Shown: piece by piece, positions 1-12,229 of the stretch | How the letters are laid out: every line of letters begins with the position of its first letter | Position numbering within the stretch: the stretch's first letter is position 1 | Assembly: GCF_029962835.1 (NCBI RefSeq) | Contig: NC_080573.1 | Coordinates: 88,450,001 to 88,514,000 of the forward strand | Source: Magnolia sinica | Lineage: Eukaryota > Streptophyta > Magnoliopsida > Magnoliales > Magnoliaceae | DNA: 64,000 nt | Direction: 5' to 3' | The notes under the pieces: generated by a model | Seen by the model: only the letters and a program-made list of their open reading frames with translations | Databases searched by the model: none | Told to the model about the DNA's origin: nothing | Position numbers and translations under genes: made by a program

Positions 1-690
1 GTATATTAATATTATATTATATACAACATGCAGCCCTTGCTACTTTTTAAAAGAAGCAGAGGTGGGTCCCACATATGACCCACCACAACATACATATTAA
101 ATATATAATATTATATTATATTATAATATATATATATATATTAATATTATATTTTAAAAAAATAGAACGTCCAGGCCCTGGACGGCCTGGACATACACAT
201 GCATCGTGGGTAGCCCCACACGTGTGGTGGGTCCCACCATCCAGAGACGGTGATTGCCCCACACGCATCACGGTGTGGCCCATCTAGACGGGTGGACAGC
301 ATGGGTGGGTCCCACAGTCCCCACATCCATTCACACCTCACTGTTAGCACCCACCGTCAGTCACACTTCATGGTAGCCACCCATACCAGGGAATCCATGC
401 CAAGACCTCAGCGTTGAAATGAGGTATCTTTCACTCCGTCTACCATTGAGTTGTGGATCTGGTCCCACTCTCAGGATGGTCTGGATCTCACGTGGGACCC
501 ACAGGTGCAGATATATATATCTGTATGTATATATATATGCCATGTTATATAATATTATATCATATTATATAATATAATATAATATAATATCATGATATAT
601 ACATATCTTATATATACATATATTTATATAATATATATTATAACCATGGCCCAGCCATTGTCCAGCAAGCTGGACAGTGCTAGACAATGC
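1..690. other. AT-rich intergenic sequence with GTGGGTCCCAC palindromes
   Basis: No gene is visible. Two stretches (about 80-160 and 540-650) are nearly pure TA/TAATA repeats. Between them lies GC-richer DNA with several copies of the palindrome GTGGGTCCCAC or its halves. The same words recur in the dispersed repeats elsewhere in the window. Short open frames here are low complexity. Confidence 0.6.
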
Positions 691-1010
691 ACTTGCATCA
701 TGGTGGTCCCATGCAGTGGGCCACTAGGTTTGGATCAAGCTGATATTTATTTATTTATTTTTTATCCCTTCATCTGGGCCTGTGTAACCCATCCGGTCAT
801 GCGGGCCCTGAATCAGGATCAAAGTGGCCCACTTGTTGGATGACATGGATAAAATACACACATCATAGGTGGGCCATTGATCATAAAAAGAGAGAGAGAG
901 AGAGAAAGAGAGAAAGAGAGAAAGGAAAAGGGACCCCGCCACTATTGGGCCCTCCCTTGAATAATACATACATCGAGTGGGTCCCACGACAAGTGGACCC
1001 TTAAATCACA
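690..1010 (+). repeat. Dispersed repeat copy with (AG)n
   Basis: The segment has the hallmarks of the window's dispersed family: 'gtgggcc', 'ggatcaagctgatattt', 'gatggataaaatacacacatcat' and 'ggtgggcc'. An AG-rich microsatellite lies at about 890-925. No coding capacity is seen. Confidence 0.55.
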
Positions 1011-1910
1011 AAAAAAAATAAGAATGTGGGTCCAAGATCACCCACCATCCACTTCTTCTTGTTCCCTATGCTTCGTTTGCTCCTTGGTTTCAATCCTAAT
1101 GGAAGAGATGGAGTTTGGATGGTTGAGATGGGAGATGAGAGGGTAGGAAAGTGGGCCACAATAAAGCTCCTCCATGAGAGCTTTGGGAGAGCTTGGACGA
1201 GTGGCTCTCTCTTGCTTGGGAAAGTGGTTTGAGAATGAGAGAGAGAGAGAGAGGGTTATAAAGAGAGATGGGTGATGGAGTGATGGATGTGGTGAGTGAT
1301 GGGTGTAAGAACTTTGTTGACTTAGGGGTAGATTGTGTAAGAAGGGGTATGGGCTTGTGTAAGAACTTTTGACTTTAGGGGTTGCTTGGGGATGGGTGAG
1401 AGGGGATGTATACTTGACATGTACTTGACCCTTAATGGGATTGATTGATGGATGAATGTGACATTCGGTAGAGATTCTCTTGGGTTTTTGCAACGCGCGG
1501 TGTTTTCCTCGAACACGGGCCCATATCTCCTGACATGGGTATCGCCTCGGCACGGCATCTGAACCGCGGCGACGACACGATCGTTAAGGTACAAGTCTTG
1601 GGTCGAGCCGACTTTGGTTGACGGCATGCATCTCAGGGTCATGCACAAACGTCAGATAAATGTCAAAGGTTGCCGAAATTCGACAGGGAAGACCGCAAAA
1701 GCCTACGGAACAGTACGGTCTAGGTTACGAGTCTTACATATTATGTAATCCAGACTTAACAATATCACAGATCTGATTTTTCTACTTCTATGTCTATAAT
1801 GATAATCAAATAAATGAATGGATCAACCAAAACCTAAACTAGAAATTGTCTTACAGTTTAACAATTCACTCTTCCAACTCTTAATTTTTTCATCAGCGAC
1901 TTTCACACTA
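1011..1910. other. Unassigned sequence, possibly an old LTR fragment
   Basis: No gene is recognised. A (GA)n run at about 1236-1255 is followed by 'gggttataaa' and a GC-richer stretch (1480-1730). That stretch has the look of a gypsy LTR, but I could not find a partner or target duplication. The 171-residue frame on the minus strand (1038-1553) is His/Ser/Pro-rich low complexity and is probably not a gene. Confidence 0.3.
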
Positions 1911-1913
1911 ATA

Positions 1914-1955
<42 letters not shown>

Positions 1956-1962
1956 ATATATA

Positions 1963-1992
<30 letters not shown>
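1914..1992. repeat. (CT)n-(TA)n-(TATG)n compound microsatellite
   Basis: Uninterrupted CT dinucleotides run from about 1914 to 1952, then TA dinucleotides, then TATG tetranucleotides to about 1992. Confidence 0.95.
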
Positions 1993-1995
<3 letters not shown>

Positions 1996-1999
1996 ATTT

Positions 2000-2689
2000 C
2001 TATCATGAACTTCAATAGGTAGCCCTTTTCGATGACAACTATTTTTTAGCATACTCTTTATTTTTCATCTTTTCAATAAGCATGATCGACGAATTCCCTA
2101 GGCTTGGTTCCTAGTATTCTTAATAATATTCACTTCAATAATTCAATATCAAACTAAGGTCTAATGTGTAAGTTAGACGTGACACATAAATTCATGATTC
2201 AATCAATGTTTAAATTTTTTATTTCAACTAAATATCATTAAACTGAATTTAATCTTAAAATCCATTAAGTAATTAGAATCTAGGTTTTAAAAGTATTCAA
2301 TACTAACTCTTGAATATCCTAAAACTATCTAAAATTATAGAAATCAGCTTTTAAAAATTTTAAAATTCAAAATTTTCAGCTCAAATTCCAAATTTGCTTA
2401 TGGAAGCTCACTCCCTCGCCTAAATTCTACATTGCTCTCAATGTATAAAATATAAGTAATAAAGGTAACAAGAGAGCAACAAAATAAAGAAGAGTAGGTG
2501 GAACAAGTACTTAAGGATGACATACAACAATGAACTTCAAAGATTGGTGATTCGACAACTAAGAATTACATAACAAAACATCCTATTTTACAAAAGAAAA
2601 AAAAATAAATCCTAAGAAAGCAAGGGAATGGATCTCCATCAGACTAGGAGATCAATCCTACTATACTGGATCTTTCAGAGATATGGATA
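2000..2689 (-). mobile_element. Older antisense Athila-like element, left piece (3' non-coding end)
   Basis: Read on the minus strand, this matches the 3' non-coding region of the younger Athila element. Its end (2620-2689) matches the segment just after the pol stop at 10855, including 'gatctcctagtctgatgg'. About 2430-2470 matches the 'acattgagg-caatgtag' block at about 11300. About 2150-2220 matches 'ttaaacattgattga-tcatgaatt' at about 11550. The other half resumes at 17474, directly after the younger element, so the two pieces were one element before that insertion. The left limit is uncertain. Confidence 0.75.
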
Positions 2690-4818
2690 TGTTGAGGGTC
2701 AAATATTGCATATTAGACCCCGGTTATTACCTGAATTACAAACATGATACTGTTTTAATGGGCTATTTTAATCGTGTTTGTGATGCAAGGAGAATTGATG
2801 AGCGTAGATTGAAAAGGATGCTAAAGGTATAGATTTGATGCTCTGGCATCACCAAGGCATTGGACGGGACTCCATGGGACCAAGATTGAGGATTTACACA
2901 CCAGAGATCAGAGATATTCCAGTTAGTCACTTCAAACTAGCCTGAAAGACATCCATAATGCAAGATCATGGGGTTCCCACCATCTGAATGGCTCCAAACT
3001 TTATATGAGGCCTGATGATCATGAATTAACCGTACACGTCGATTTTCATCCATTGGATCCTTGTGGAAGTGGCTCAACGGTCAGATCAGCCCATAAACCA
3101 TTGATTTTGGTCACACCTGAGATCTAGATATTCTTTAAACTGGACCTAGACAGCTTAAATGAGATGAGAAAAGGAATGGACAGATCGGATCTTCCACAAG
3201 CATCACACTGAGTCCAACCTTGAATGACATGTGCACTAGCAGTGCACCGAACCAATTCAAGTGGTCATATGACCTTTGACCGATTGAATCCAAGTTAAAA
3301 ACGGAAATTTCCATTTTCCTATTTTCGTGCCCTGCGAAACGCTCGAACAGAGCATCGTGGTTGGAGTTTGTGGACCACGATTGTGATCTTCATGATCGAT
3401 CTAGACTGTCCACTGGAATCGGACGAACAACTGCCTTAGACCATGAAAACTGTGCCAGGGATGAAACCGGAGATCGCGCTCACCATGTTGAACGTCTGAT
3501 GATCGCCGCATGATCAATCAAGGTGGACCGTAGCAAAGACGATCCAAACCCGACCATATCTGAATGAATTTTTGTGAAGCTTCCAATGGACGGATTGGAT
3601 TTCTCAGAAAAGCCCGATCATGAGCCCCACCATCAACACAGCGGTAAGAATGAGGGCTCTGTTGAACGCGTCCAAGACCTGATGATTCGGGGCCGTTATG
3701 CACTCATGGCCAGGATCGGTCCGACGATCCTGGCCGCCCAAACCTTTCATACAGGGCTGCTGATCACCCTCAAGGAGGCTGACTGGAGTAGATCATGCAA
3801 TCAGCTCCTCGTTACACCTCTACTCGTTGTACGCAAGAAAATTTTGAATCCGCTGCTGCGTAACCTTACGCACGAAAACACCAACTTCTGCGTAAGCTTC
3901 ACCGCCTCTCATCCATAAGGAACCGACTCCAGCCAGGACTTCCTCCCGCCGACCGTCCTACTATTAAAGAGACAAGAGAGATGAGAGAACGGAGGTCGGA
4001 GGGAACGTGGAAAGTGAGCAGTGAAGGTTGGAACGTGGCTGCATGTGACCAAGGCTTGGGCTGGACTTGGTTTTTCTTTTTCTTTTCTTCTTCTTCTTTT
4101 GTCTATTTTGAATTTAGCCTAATCATGCCCGTGATCAGCTAAACCTCTTAGCTAGGGCTAAGAGGGGAAGCTTGTAGTCTGATGGGAGAGACTTTGCTTG
4201 TGCCTATTGTTTAGACTGACTGATGTTGATTTTTGTTCAAATTAAAAGGAATACTTTCAGTTATTTTTAATGGTTTGTTGTGACTGAGATTACAATAGAT
4301 CTGTGATGGTTTTGAGTATTTCTTCCTCCTTCTGATGTTTATGATGTCAGGAAGCCCTGTTGTTCACCATCGTCTCATGGGCATGGTTGGATGACGGTAT
4401 CCTTCCTAACTTTCATGCATTATTGATTGGTTGGTAATTAGTTTAATTCTGTTGTTTGCTTTGTCTCCTGGGCATGGTTTGATGATGGAACCCATTCTAA
4501 TTCATATACCTTTCATCTCATGAAGACTAGATCAAGTAAGTTCAGTTTGATTTCCATGATTCTTGATGCAGGCATAAGATCTCCTTGATCTCTACAAGTG
4601 GATCCTCTGAATCCCTAGTTTCCTTCCTCGGAATTCCTTAAGTTTTAGATTAGTATTTCACCATTATTCATCAATTTATATTTGACTTCGATTTCATCTT
4701 AGGCTATTTCTATTTCTACCTAGTTTCAGATAACGTACAGGTTTCAGTCCCTTGGGATTCGACCTCGGTCTCACCGAGTTTATTACTACATCACAACCCT
4801 ATACTTGGGGAGTGAACA
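2690..4818 (+). repeat. 5' LTR of the Athila-like element
   Basis: The copy is 2129 bp with TG...CA ends. It matches 12230-12494 plus 15589-17468 almost throughout, with scattered, mostly transition differences. The 3' copy has an extra 14-bp segment near 15868 ('aagtgcacatgtgc'), a duplication of neighbouring bases. The 114-residue open frame at 3574-3918 is LTR sequence and is disrupted in the other copy. Confidence 0.93.
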
Positions 4819-4824
4819 AGTTTT

Positions 4825-4842
4825 TGGCACCGTTGTCGAGGA
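4825..4842 (+). other. Primer-binding site (tRNA-Asp type)
   Basis: tggcaccgttgtcgagga starts six bases after the LTR end. Compared with the usual tRNA-Asp-complementary site of Athila elements, I count three differences in 18, all transitions, consistent with decay of a methylated copy. Confidence 0.8.
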
Positions 4843-5461
4843 CTGACGGTTGCGATTCTCTGAAATTAATTAGGTTTAGATTAGTTTAAGATTAGAATTT
4901 GACTAACTTTAGTCCTAGATTTTTATTTGATTTCTAGAACTAACTTGTTTTCCTGTTTTGTAGGATCCTGACATAAGTTTCTAAATTGGTAATTCCTTCC
5001 TAATTTCTCTACTTTTTCTACTTTTAAAATTAGGGTTTAAATTTTAGAAATTTTCTAATTCTAGTATTTTCCTATTTGTAGGAAATAGTTTATTTTTAAA
5101 AACTTTCCTCTTTTGTTTTTAGAAACTAGGTTAGTTATTTCCCTTTTTTAGAAACTAAATTTCCTATTGTGTAGGATTTTAAGGTAGAAATTTCTAATTC
5201 GATAAGTTTTCTCTCTACTTTCTATTTTTCCATTCTCTTTTAGTAATTTACTTTCTAGTTTAGGACTTTCTTCTTTTAAAAACTAGTTTACTTCTATCTT
5301 TCTTTTTAAGGATTTTCTAATTCTAGACCTTCTCTTTAAAAACTGACTTGTTTGTTTTCTTTTGCAAGTCTTTAACTTAGGGACTTCAATTTGGTAATTT
5401 CCTTCCAACTCTCTCTTTCTTTCTAGATTTTCTTTTCCTTTCTTAGGATTAGGTTTCGAAC
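4843..5461 (+). other. Retrotransposon untranslated leader
   Basis: This is T- and TTTAGAA-rich DNA between primer site and gag, with many 'tttctaattctag' variants and no coding capacity. It is typical leader sequence of this element class. Confidence 0.7.
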
Positions 5462-6759
5462 TTGATTGAGGGCTGTGAGTGTTTCATGCCCAAGTGGGCC
5501 CGTGACAACACTCGTCATCTCTTGACTGAAGGAGGATTGGTTGAGGGGTTGACTATCCATCGCAGGACTAGACACCACTCGAAATCCCCTGAGTTAGTTG
5601 AAGTGATGGCTGAAAACCAACCTCTTCTACCCCAACCTAGGGTGGAGGACATTCAGGATGAGAATGAGGTGTATCAAGCACCCCCGCCACGTACTTTACG
5701 AGATTATTTACAACCAGCGGGGGTGAGTACGCCCTCATGCATGATTTTTCCTGAAAATACAGGACATATGGACATCAAGCCAGGGGTTATCCAACTCCTT
5801 CCTAAGTTCCATGGGCTCGAATCTGAAGAACCATATCTACATTTGAAAGAGTTTGATGAGATTAGAGCCACCTTATATTTTCAAAATGTGTCTGAGGACA
5901 CAGTCAGGCTGAGACTCTTTCCTTTTTCCTTAAAAGAGAAGGCTAAGACGTGGTTACATTCACTGCGTCCTAGATCCATTGGCACATGGAATGATAAGCA
6001 AAGGGAATTTATAAAGAAATTCTTTCCACATCATAAAACGATTACCCTTAGAAAAGCAATCATGAACTTCACCCAAAAGGAGGATGAAATATTTTACCAA
6101 TGTTGGGAAAGGTTCAAGGATTTGGTCGGTTCATGCCCACAACACGGCTTTGAAACGTGACGCATTATAAATTTTTTCTATGATGGACTGACATCTTCCA
6201 TGTGCCAAATGGTTGAGATAATGTGTAACGGAGAATTCATTAATAAAAATGTTGACGAGGTATGGGAGATTACCTCAATAGTCTTGCTGAAAAAACACAA
6301 TCATGGGACTATTACCCAAAGTCAAATACCACGTCCAGGCCGACTCAATTAAAGGAGAAAGGTGGATTGTATCTCTTGAAAGAAGAGGATGATCTCAAGT
6401 GTAAAGTGAATACGCTCATAAGGAAAGCTAAGGCCATGGAAGGAAAGAAGGATAAGGTTAATGAAATTGTTTACGACATCTGTGATTGTAACATTCATAC
6501 AACTAAAAATTGTCCTACAATACCCGCCTTTCGAGAAGTGTTGAATGAGCAATCCAATGCCGTAAATAATTATCAAAGACCTTTCAATGGACCAACCTCT
6601 AATATGTATAATCCTGGTTGGAAAAATCATCCAAACTTTAGTTGGAGAAATGGACAAACTGCTACCCCTCAAAGTTTCTTCAATCAAAATCCAAATCAGG
6701 GGAAACCTCAAGAAGAACCGGTTCAAAACTCCATACAAGAGTTGACCCATGCAATGTGA
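5462..6759 (+). pseudogene. Retrotransposon gag (Athila-like), broken
   Basis: Encodes the capsid-type Gag that packages element RNA. The first frame (5462-6160, 232 aa) contains the retrotransposon gag domain at about residues 105-232, with FHGLESEEPYLHLKEF, LFPFSLKEKAKTWL and FFPHHK blocks. A TGA at 6158 follows GFET, where family members usually have W (TGG to TGA). The frame then shifts by one somewhere between about 6160 and 6262. It resumes at 6262-6759 with LAEKTQSWDYY and a Cys-poor NPGWKNHPNFSWRN tail. From 6262 onward gag and pol share one frame. Stops at 6757, 6769 and 6820 separate it from the protease region. Family identity is from recognition by eye. Confidence 0.88.
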
Positions 6760-6879
6760 GACTTTATGTAAAAGATGGATTCACGTATGACGGTTATAGA
6801 AAAGGGGATGCTTCCTGCATAACCGCTCCCCAATCCTAAACCGCAATACGAGATAAGTGATCCCAGCTCTTCAAATCAA

Positions 6880-8007
6880 ATGGGGCACGCTAAATCCATC
6901 ACCACTCTTAGGAGTGGAAAGATCATTGATAAAACCCTTCCGGTTAGGCCCGAAAAGCCTCAAGAACCAGAAGAGGACAACAATAATGGATCTAGTAAGG
7001 CCCCACAAAAATTAGAACCGAAACTTCTAGAAAAGCCAGTTGCTCCATTTCCCCAACGGTTGGTCGCACCAAAACCTCTCTCTAACTCTCAGGATATCCT
7101 AGAGGTGTTGAAACAAGTGAAAGTCAACATTCCTGTACTTGATGTCGTAAAACAGATACCTTCATATGCCAAATTCCTGAAAGACTTATGCACGACCAAA
7201 CGACGGCAGAATATTCAAAACAAGATCTTCTTGACCGAGAAAGTGAGTGTTATCCTAAAGCAAGACGTGCCACAAAAATTCAAAGATCCCGGTAGCCCAA
7301 CCATATCATGTGTAATCGGGGATCATCGAATTGATCGTGCACTTCTTGACTTAGGAGCGAGCGTCAATTTGATTCCCTACTCGGTGTACAAACAATTAGG
7401 TTTGGGTGAATTAAAACCCACCCTAACCACACTACAACTTGCTGATCGCTCTGTCCGTGTACCAAGAGGGATAATTGAGGATGTGTTGGTCTAAGTTGAT
7501 AGATTTTATTACCCTGTAGATTTTATCATCCTGGACACAGAACCCATCAATAACATAAGCACTCAGATTCCCGTCATTCTGGGTCGCCCATTCCTTGCCA
7601 CTTCAAACGCAATTATCAATTACAGGAATGGTGCCATGACTATGTCTTTTGGGAATATGACATTGGAGTCAAACATTTTTTTCAGTAACGGCATAAACTT
7701 AGAGGATGATGACGATTTTCACGATATTAACATGATTGACTCTTTAGTGGAAGATACGACACCTCTGACCTTATCCTCTAACCCTCTAGAGACGTGCCTG
7801 GGCCACTCTCATGATTTTGATGATGACATGATTAGGGAGACGTGTGCCTTGCTTGATACTGCATCGGTACTTGAAGTTAACCGGTGGAGGCCACAATTTG
7901 AAGAGTTACCTCAAACTGATGTAGTGCCTCTACCGTCTAACCTCAAGCCACCAAAGCTTGACCTAAAACCTTTGCCCTCTGATTTGAAATATGTCTATTT
8001 AGGTTAA
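6880..8007 (+). pseudogene. Retrotransposon aspartic protease region
   Basis: Begins with the ITTLRSGK block that marks the Gag-protease linker in Athila elements, then a Pro-rich spacer. The retropepsin core is around 7300-7500, with the active-site motif DLGAS (Asp codon 7348-7350) where most retroviral proteases have DTG or DSG. A second part at 7500-7650 includes VILGRPFLAT. A TAA at 7492, in VLV-stop-VD, would be one C-to-T change from CAA. A further TAA at 8005 ends the acidic linker. The reading frame continues into RT. The protease would process the Gag-Pol polyprotein; this copy cannot make a full product. Confidence 0.88.
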
Positions 8008-9618
8008 GATGAGACATACCCGGTGGTGATCTCTGCCCACCTGAAGAAAGAACAAGAGAGTATGCTGATATTTACTCTCATTGAGCATAAGGGAGCCCTT
8101 GGATGGACGATAGCGAACCTTAAGGGAATCAACCCCTCGATTTATACTCACCGCATTTATCTTGAGGATAATGCTAAGACCGCTCGGCAATCACAACGTA
8201 GACTAAATCCAAACATGAGGGAAGTGGTTAAGGCCAAGGTTCTTAAACTATTAAATGTGGGAATCATATACCCCATATCCGATAGTCAATGGGTGAGTCC
8301 AACTCAAGTGGTTCCTAAGAAGTTCGGGATCACCATCGTAGCCAATGCTAATAATGAACTCGTGCCAACTAGAGTTACTACTGGTTGGAGAATGTGCATT
8401 GACTACAGGAAGCTGAATACCGTCACGAGGAAGGACCACTTTCCTTTGCCCTTCATTGATCAAATCTTGGAAAGGCTAGCTGGTCATTCCTATTACTGTT
8501 TCCTTGACGGGTATTCGGGCTACAATCAGATTGAAATAGCCCTTGAGGACCAGGAAAAGACTACATTTACATGTCCCTATGACACTTTTGCCTACAGAAG
8601 GATGCCATTCGGATTATGTAATGCCCCTGCTACCTTTTAGCGATGTATGATGAGTATCTTTTCTTACATGGTGGGAAAATATCTAGAGGTCTTTATGGAC
8701 GATTTCTCTGTTTTTGGTTCATCTTTCAGCAAGTGCTTAGAGAGTCTTAAATGTGTGCTGAAAAGATGTGAAGAGAAGAACTTTGTACTTAATTGGGAGA
8801 AGTGTCATTTCATGGTTCATAAGGGAATTGTCCTTGGACATATTATCTCGTCCAAAGGAATCAAGGTGGATAAGGCAAAAATTGATCTTATCTCTAACTT
8901 ACCTCCGCCCAAGAACATCAAAGATGTGCGATCCTTCTTAGGACATGCAGGGTTTTATAGACAATTCATAAAGGACTTTAGTCTCTTCTCTCGTCCCTTA
9001 TGTAATCTTTTGCAAAAGGACACACCATACGAGTGGACTGAACAATGCCAGGAAACTTTCACCAAGCTTAAGGGCATGTTAACCACTGCACCTATCATGC
9101 AACCACCTGATTGGAACCTTCCTTTTGAGCTTATGTGTGACGCTTCTGATTATGCTCTTGGAGCGGTTCTAGGCCAGAGAAAAGATAAGAGGCCGTACGT
9201 CATTCATTACGCAAGTAAAACTTTAAATTCTACCCAAGTGAACTACTCAACTACGGAAAAGGAACTCCTAGCCGTAATGTTCGCTTTAGATAAATTTAGG
9301 TCCTACTTGATCGGATCTAAGATCATTATCTACACAGATCATGCAGCACTTAAGTATCTTCTTTCTAAGAATGATTCTAAGCCCCGCCTGATACGATGGA
9401 TCCTTCTACTCCAAGAATTTGATTTGGAAATTAAAGATAAAAAGGGAGTAGAAAACGTAGTAGCTGATCAACTTTCTCGCCTTAATACCTTTGATTCCCT
9501 TGAGGCGACCCATATCAATGACATGTTCCCTGATGAACAATTGTTCAGAGTCTCCCATTCACCTTGGTTCGCTGATATTGCTAATTATCTTGCCACAGGT
9601 TCCATATCGACACATTAG
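8008..9618 (+). pseudogene. Retrotransposon reverse transcriptase and RNase H
   Basis: The RT domain covers about 8180-8900: WRMCIDYRKLN, FLDGYSGYNQI, FTCPYDTFAYRRMPFGLCNAP and the catalytic FMDD (8692-8703) followed by FSVFG. A TAG at 8638 splits the domain in the middle of the conserved NAPATF block and is one C-to-T change from CAG. Thumb and connection follow ([16 protein letters not shown]). RNase H lies at about 9120-9480, with [35 protein letters not shown] and VVADQLSRL, retaining the D, E, D, D positions. A TAG at 9616 ends the segment. Role: copies element RNA into DNA. All parts are in one frame, so the copy is damaged mainly by nonsense changes. Confidence 0.93.
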
Positions 9619-10857
9619 ACTGCGCAAGATAAGAAGAAATTTTTCACCAAGGTGCGCAACTTTTTCTGGGACGATCCATATTTGTTTAAATATTGCTCAA
9701 ACCAAATCCTGAGGAGATGTGTGCCAGACAATGAGCATCAGAGTGTCATCTCTTTCTGTCCCTCACAGGCCTGTGGTGGTCACTTTTCTACTAAAAAGTC
9801 TACGGCCAAGATTTTACAGTGTCGCTTTTATTGGCCCACTATGTTCAGGGACACTCATGAGTTTTGCAAGGCTTGTGAGCGTTGTCAAAAATTGGGAGCA
9901 TTATCCCGTCGAAATATGATGCCTTTGATTCCCATCCTTATCATAGAAGCATTTGACTATTGGGGCATCGATTTCATGGGACCATTCCCCCAATCATTTG
10001 GATATTTGTATATTTTGCTCGCTATAGATTATGTCACTAAATGGGTTGAAGCAATTCCGTGCTGAAATAATGACCATCGCACGGTCATTAAATTCTTAAA
10101 AGAGAACATCCTTTCGCGATTCGGGACGCCTCGAGTCATCATTAGTGATGGGGGCTCACACTTTTGTAATAGACCATTCGAGAGCTTAATGAAGAAATAC
10201 GGTATCTCTCATAAGGTGAGCACCCCATACCATCCACAGACAAGTGGACAAGCTGAGATTTCCAATAGGGAGATTAAACATATCCTAGAGAAAACGGTTA
10301 ACCCTAATCGTAAGGATTGGTCAATCCGATTAACCGATGCCTTATGGGCATACCGTACTGCTTTCAAAACTCCTATTGGAACGTCTCCCTTTAGACTTAT
10401 CTATGGGAAAGCTTGTCACTTGCCTGTGGAGTTGGAACATAAAGCGTACTGGGCGATCAAAAATCTGAATTTCAATCTGGACAACGCTGGCTCGCTACGT
10501 AAACTTCAATTAAATGAACTTGAAGAAATCCGGAACGATGCGTATGAGAACTCAAGAATTTACAAAGACAGAATGAAGGTGTTTCATGACCAACGTATTC
10601 TATGAAAATTATTCACACCTGGTCAGAAAGTCCTTTTGTATAATTCTCGATTACATCTCTTTCCTGGTAAGCTTCGATCTCATTGGACTGGCCCTTACAT
10701 TGTGGTCACTGCGTATCCTCATGGGGCCGTTGAGATAAGAGATCCTGACAATGGCAAGGAGTTTAAAGTAAATGGACATCGCTTAAAGCCATTTGTCGAG
10801 AAATTTGATTCAGAGGACATGTCCATACCTCTGAATGATCCTGTTTACCAAGATTGA
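9619..10857 (+). pseudogene. Retrotransposon integrase
   Basis: The N-terminal zinc-binding module is at about 9740-9900, ending CKACERCQ. The first His pair looks degraded (FCPSQACGGH). The catalytic core has Asp in WGIDFMGPFP (codon 9970-9972), Asp in ISDGGSHF (10147-10149) and Glu in [10 protein letters not shown] (10255-10257). The last two are separated by exactly 35 residues, the D,D35E spacing. The C-terminal domain (10620-10850) has [20 protein letters not shown] and NGHRLKPF. In-frame TGA codons at 10063 and 10603 are each explained by CGA to TGA. The terminal TGA at 10855 is in the expected position. The enzyme would insert element DNA into the chromosome. Confidence 0.93.
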
Positions 10858-12229
10858 TCTCCTAGTCTGATGGAAGTATAGGTAGGTTTCCTATTTTCAT
10901 AGGACTAGGATAGTTTCCTGTATACTATTTTAGGATAGACGGTAAACTTAGCGCTCCTGGGAGCCAAACCAGCTTTTCATTCTGTTTCATTTTCCTAATT
11001 AGTTAGTTCAATGTTTGTGGGTAACATTGCTGCAAACCCTCACGAGACTACAACTCGTCCACTAGGGGCAACCTAGGGGTTTAAAGACTTGTTGCATATG
11101 CTAAATGCAATCGAGAGTACCTGTGAAAGTGGTATAGGTAGGATTTTATTTTTATTTTTGTTGGTTTCTCTCTTGTGCTGACCCGCTCTTACATAGAAAT
11201 CTATGGAAAGCCTCTTGATTCTTTCGTTCAGGTATTATCATCCCATCACTTCTCATTTACTTTCGTTGTCCCATGTGCATTGCATGCTTATTCTTTTACA
11301 TTGAGGACAATGTAGACTTTTGGTTGGGGGTGGGAGATTTGGTCACCTTATCAGTACTTTTTCGATCTTGACCAAATTGTGAAAAAAATTTAAAATTTTT
11401 CTGAAAATCCTTGTGAATTCGATGTGATTTTGACGATCATCATTGATTTGGAATTATAAGATATGGGTGTTGTGGATTTACGTCTCGTGGATTTAGCTGT
11501 CTGATAGATTCCATGGTTGAGTTCAAATTATCAATCCATGATTAGAGGCTTTAAACATTGATTGAGTCATGAATTCTTAGAACACATCTCGCTTGCACAT
11601 TAAGGTTTCAGTTCGATATTAAAGGATTAACTTGGTAATCACTAAACATGAAAGGAACCAGCTTGGGAAATTGAATGGATTGGGCGAACAGTCTTTACCA
11701 TAGGTTTGCTCCCTATGTGTGAGGATTCGATTCCCCATGGATGACATTTGAAAAAGGAGTTGGGTGTACAGTCTTTACCTTAGGTTTGCTCCCTATAGGT
11801 GAGGATTTGATTCCCCTCCTTGGCGTTACCTTTACTAGAAAAATCAAAAGCTGAAAAAAATGAAAAGATAATCTGTGAGGCAAGTTTTGGTTTAAGTTTT
11901 GGTTATCATGAATTATCTTGTTGGTTATTAATGATATCCTGAATTAAAGAAGTGAATTTTAACAATGATAAGCCGAGAGTACACTATACACTCACGGAAC
12001 TCAATGTTTAGAATTTTTCTAATTGATGGAGTAATACTTTGAACTTGATTATGAAGTTTACCGTGCGCTTGAGTCTACAAGAAAGTAATAACTAACATTC
12101 ATGAATCTTAGAATTCTCGTATCTGGGTTTTTCAAAATATCACTCGGTTCCACAGGAATTGTTTCTTAATTCTCAACTTATTTTTTCGCATACTTTGCTC
12201 AGGACTAGCAAAATGCTGATTGGGGGTTG
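10858..12229 (+). other. Retrotransposon 3' non-coding region with two purine tracts
   Basis: There is 1.37 kb without coding capacity, so no envelope-like gene is present. An internal G-rich block 'ggttgggggtgggaga' lies at about 11323. The polypurine tract proper, 'tgattgggggtt', sits directly before the 3' LTR. A roughly 75-bp segment containing 'acagtctttacc-taggtttgctccctat' is duplicated in tandem at 11690-11820. Confidence 0.8.

Noticed and set aside
1038-1553. 171-residue minus-strand open frame
   Set aside because: The composition is His/Ser/Pro-rich low complexity over GA/GT-rich DNA, with no family motif.
3574-3918. 114-residue frame as a gene
   Set aside because: It lies within the 5' LTR. 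The equivalent in the 3' LTR (16223-16435) has an earlier stop, so it is not conserved.
10858-12229. An envelope-like gene of the Athila element
   Set aside because: All frames are closed and no membrane-spanning segment is evident in this interval.
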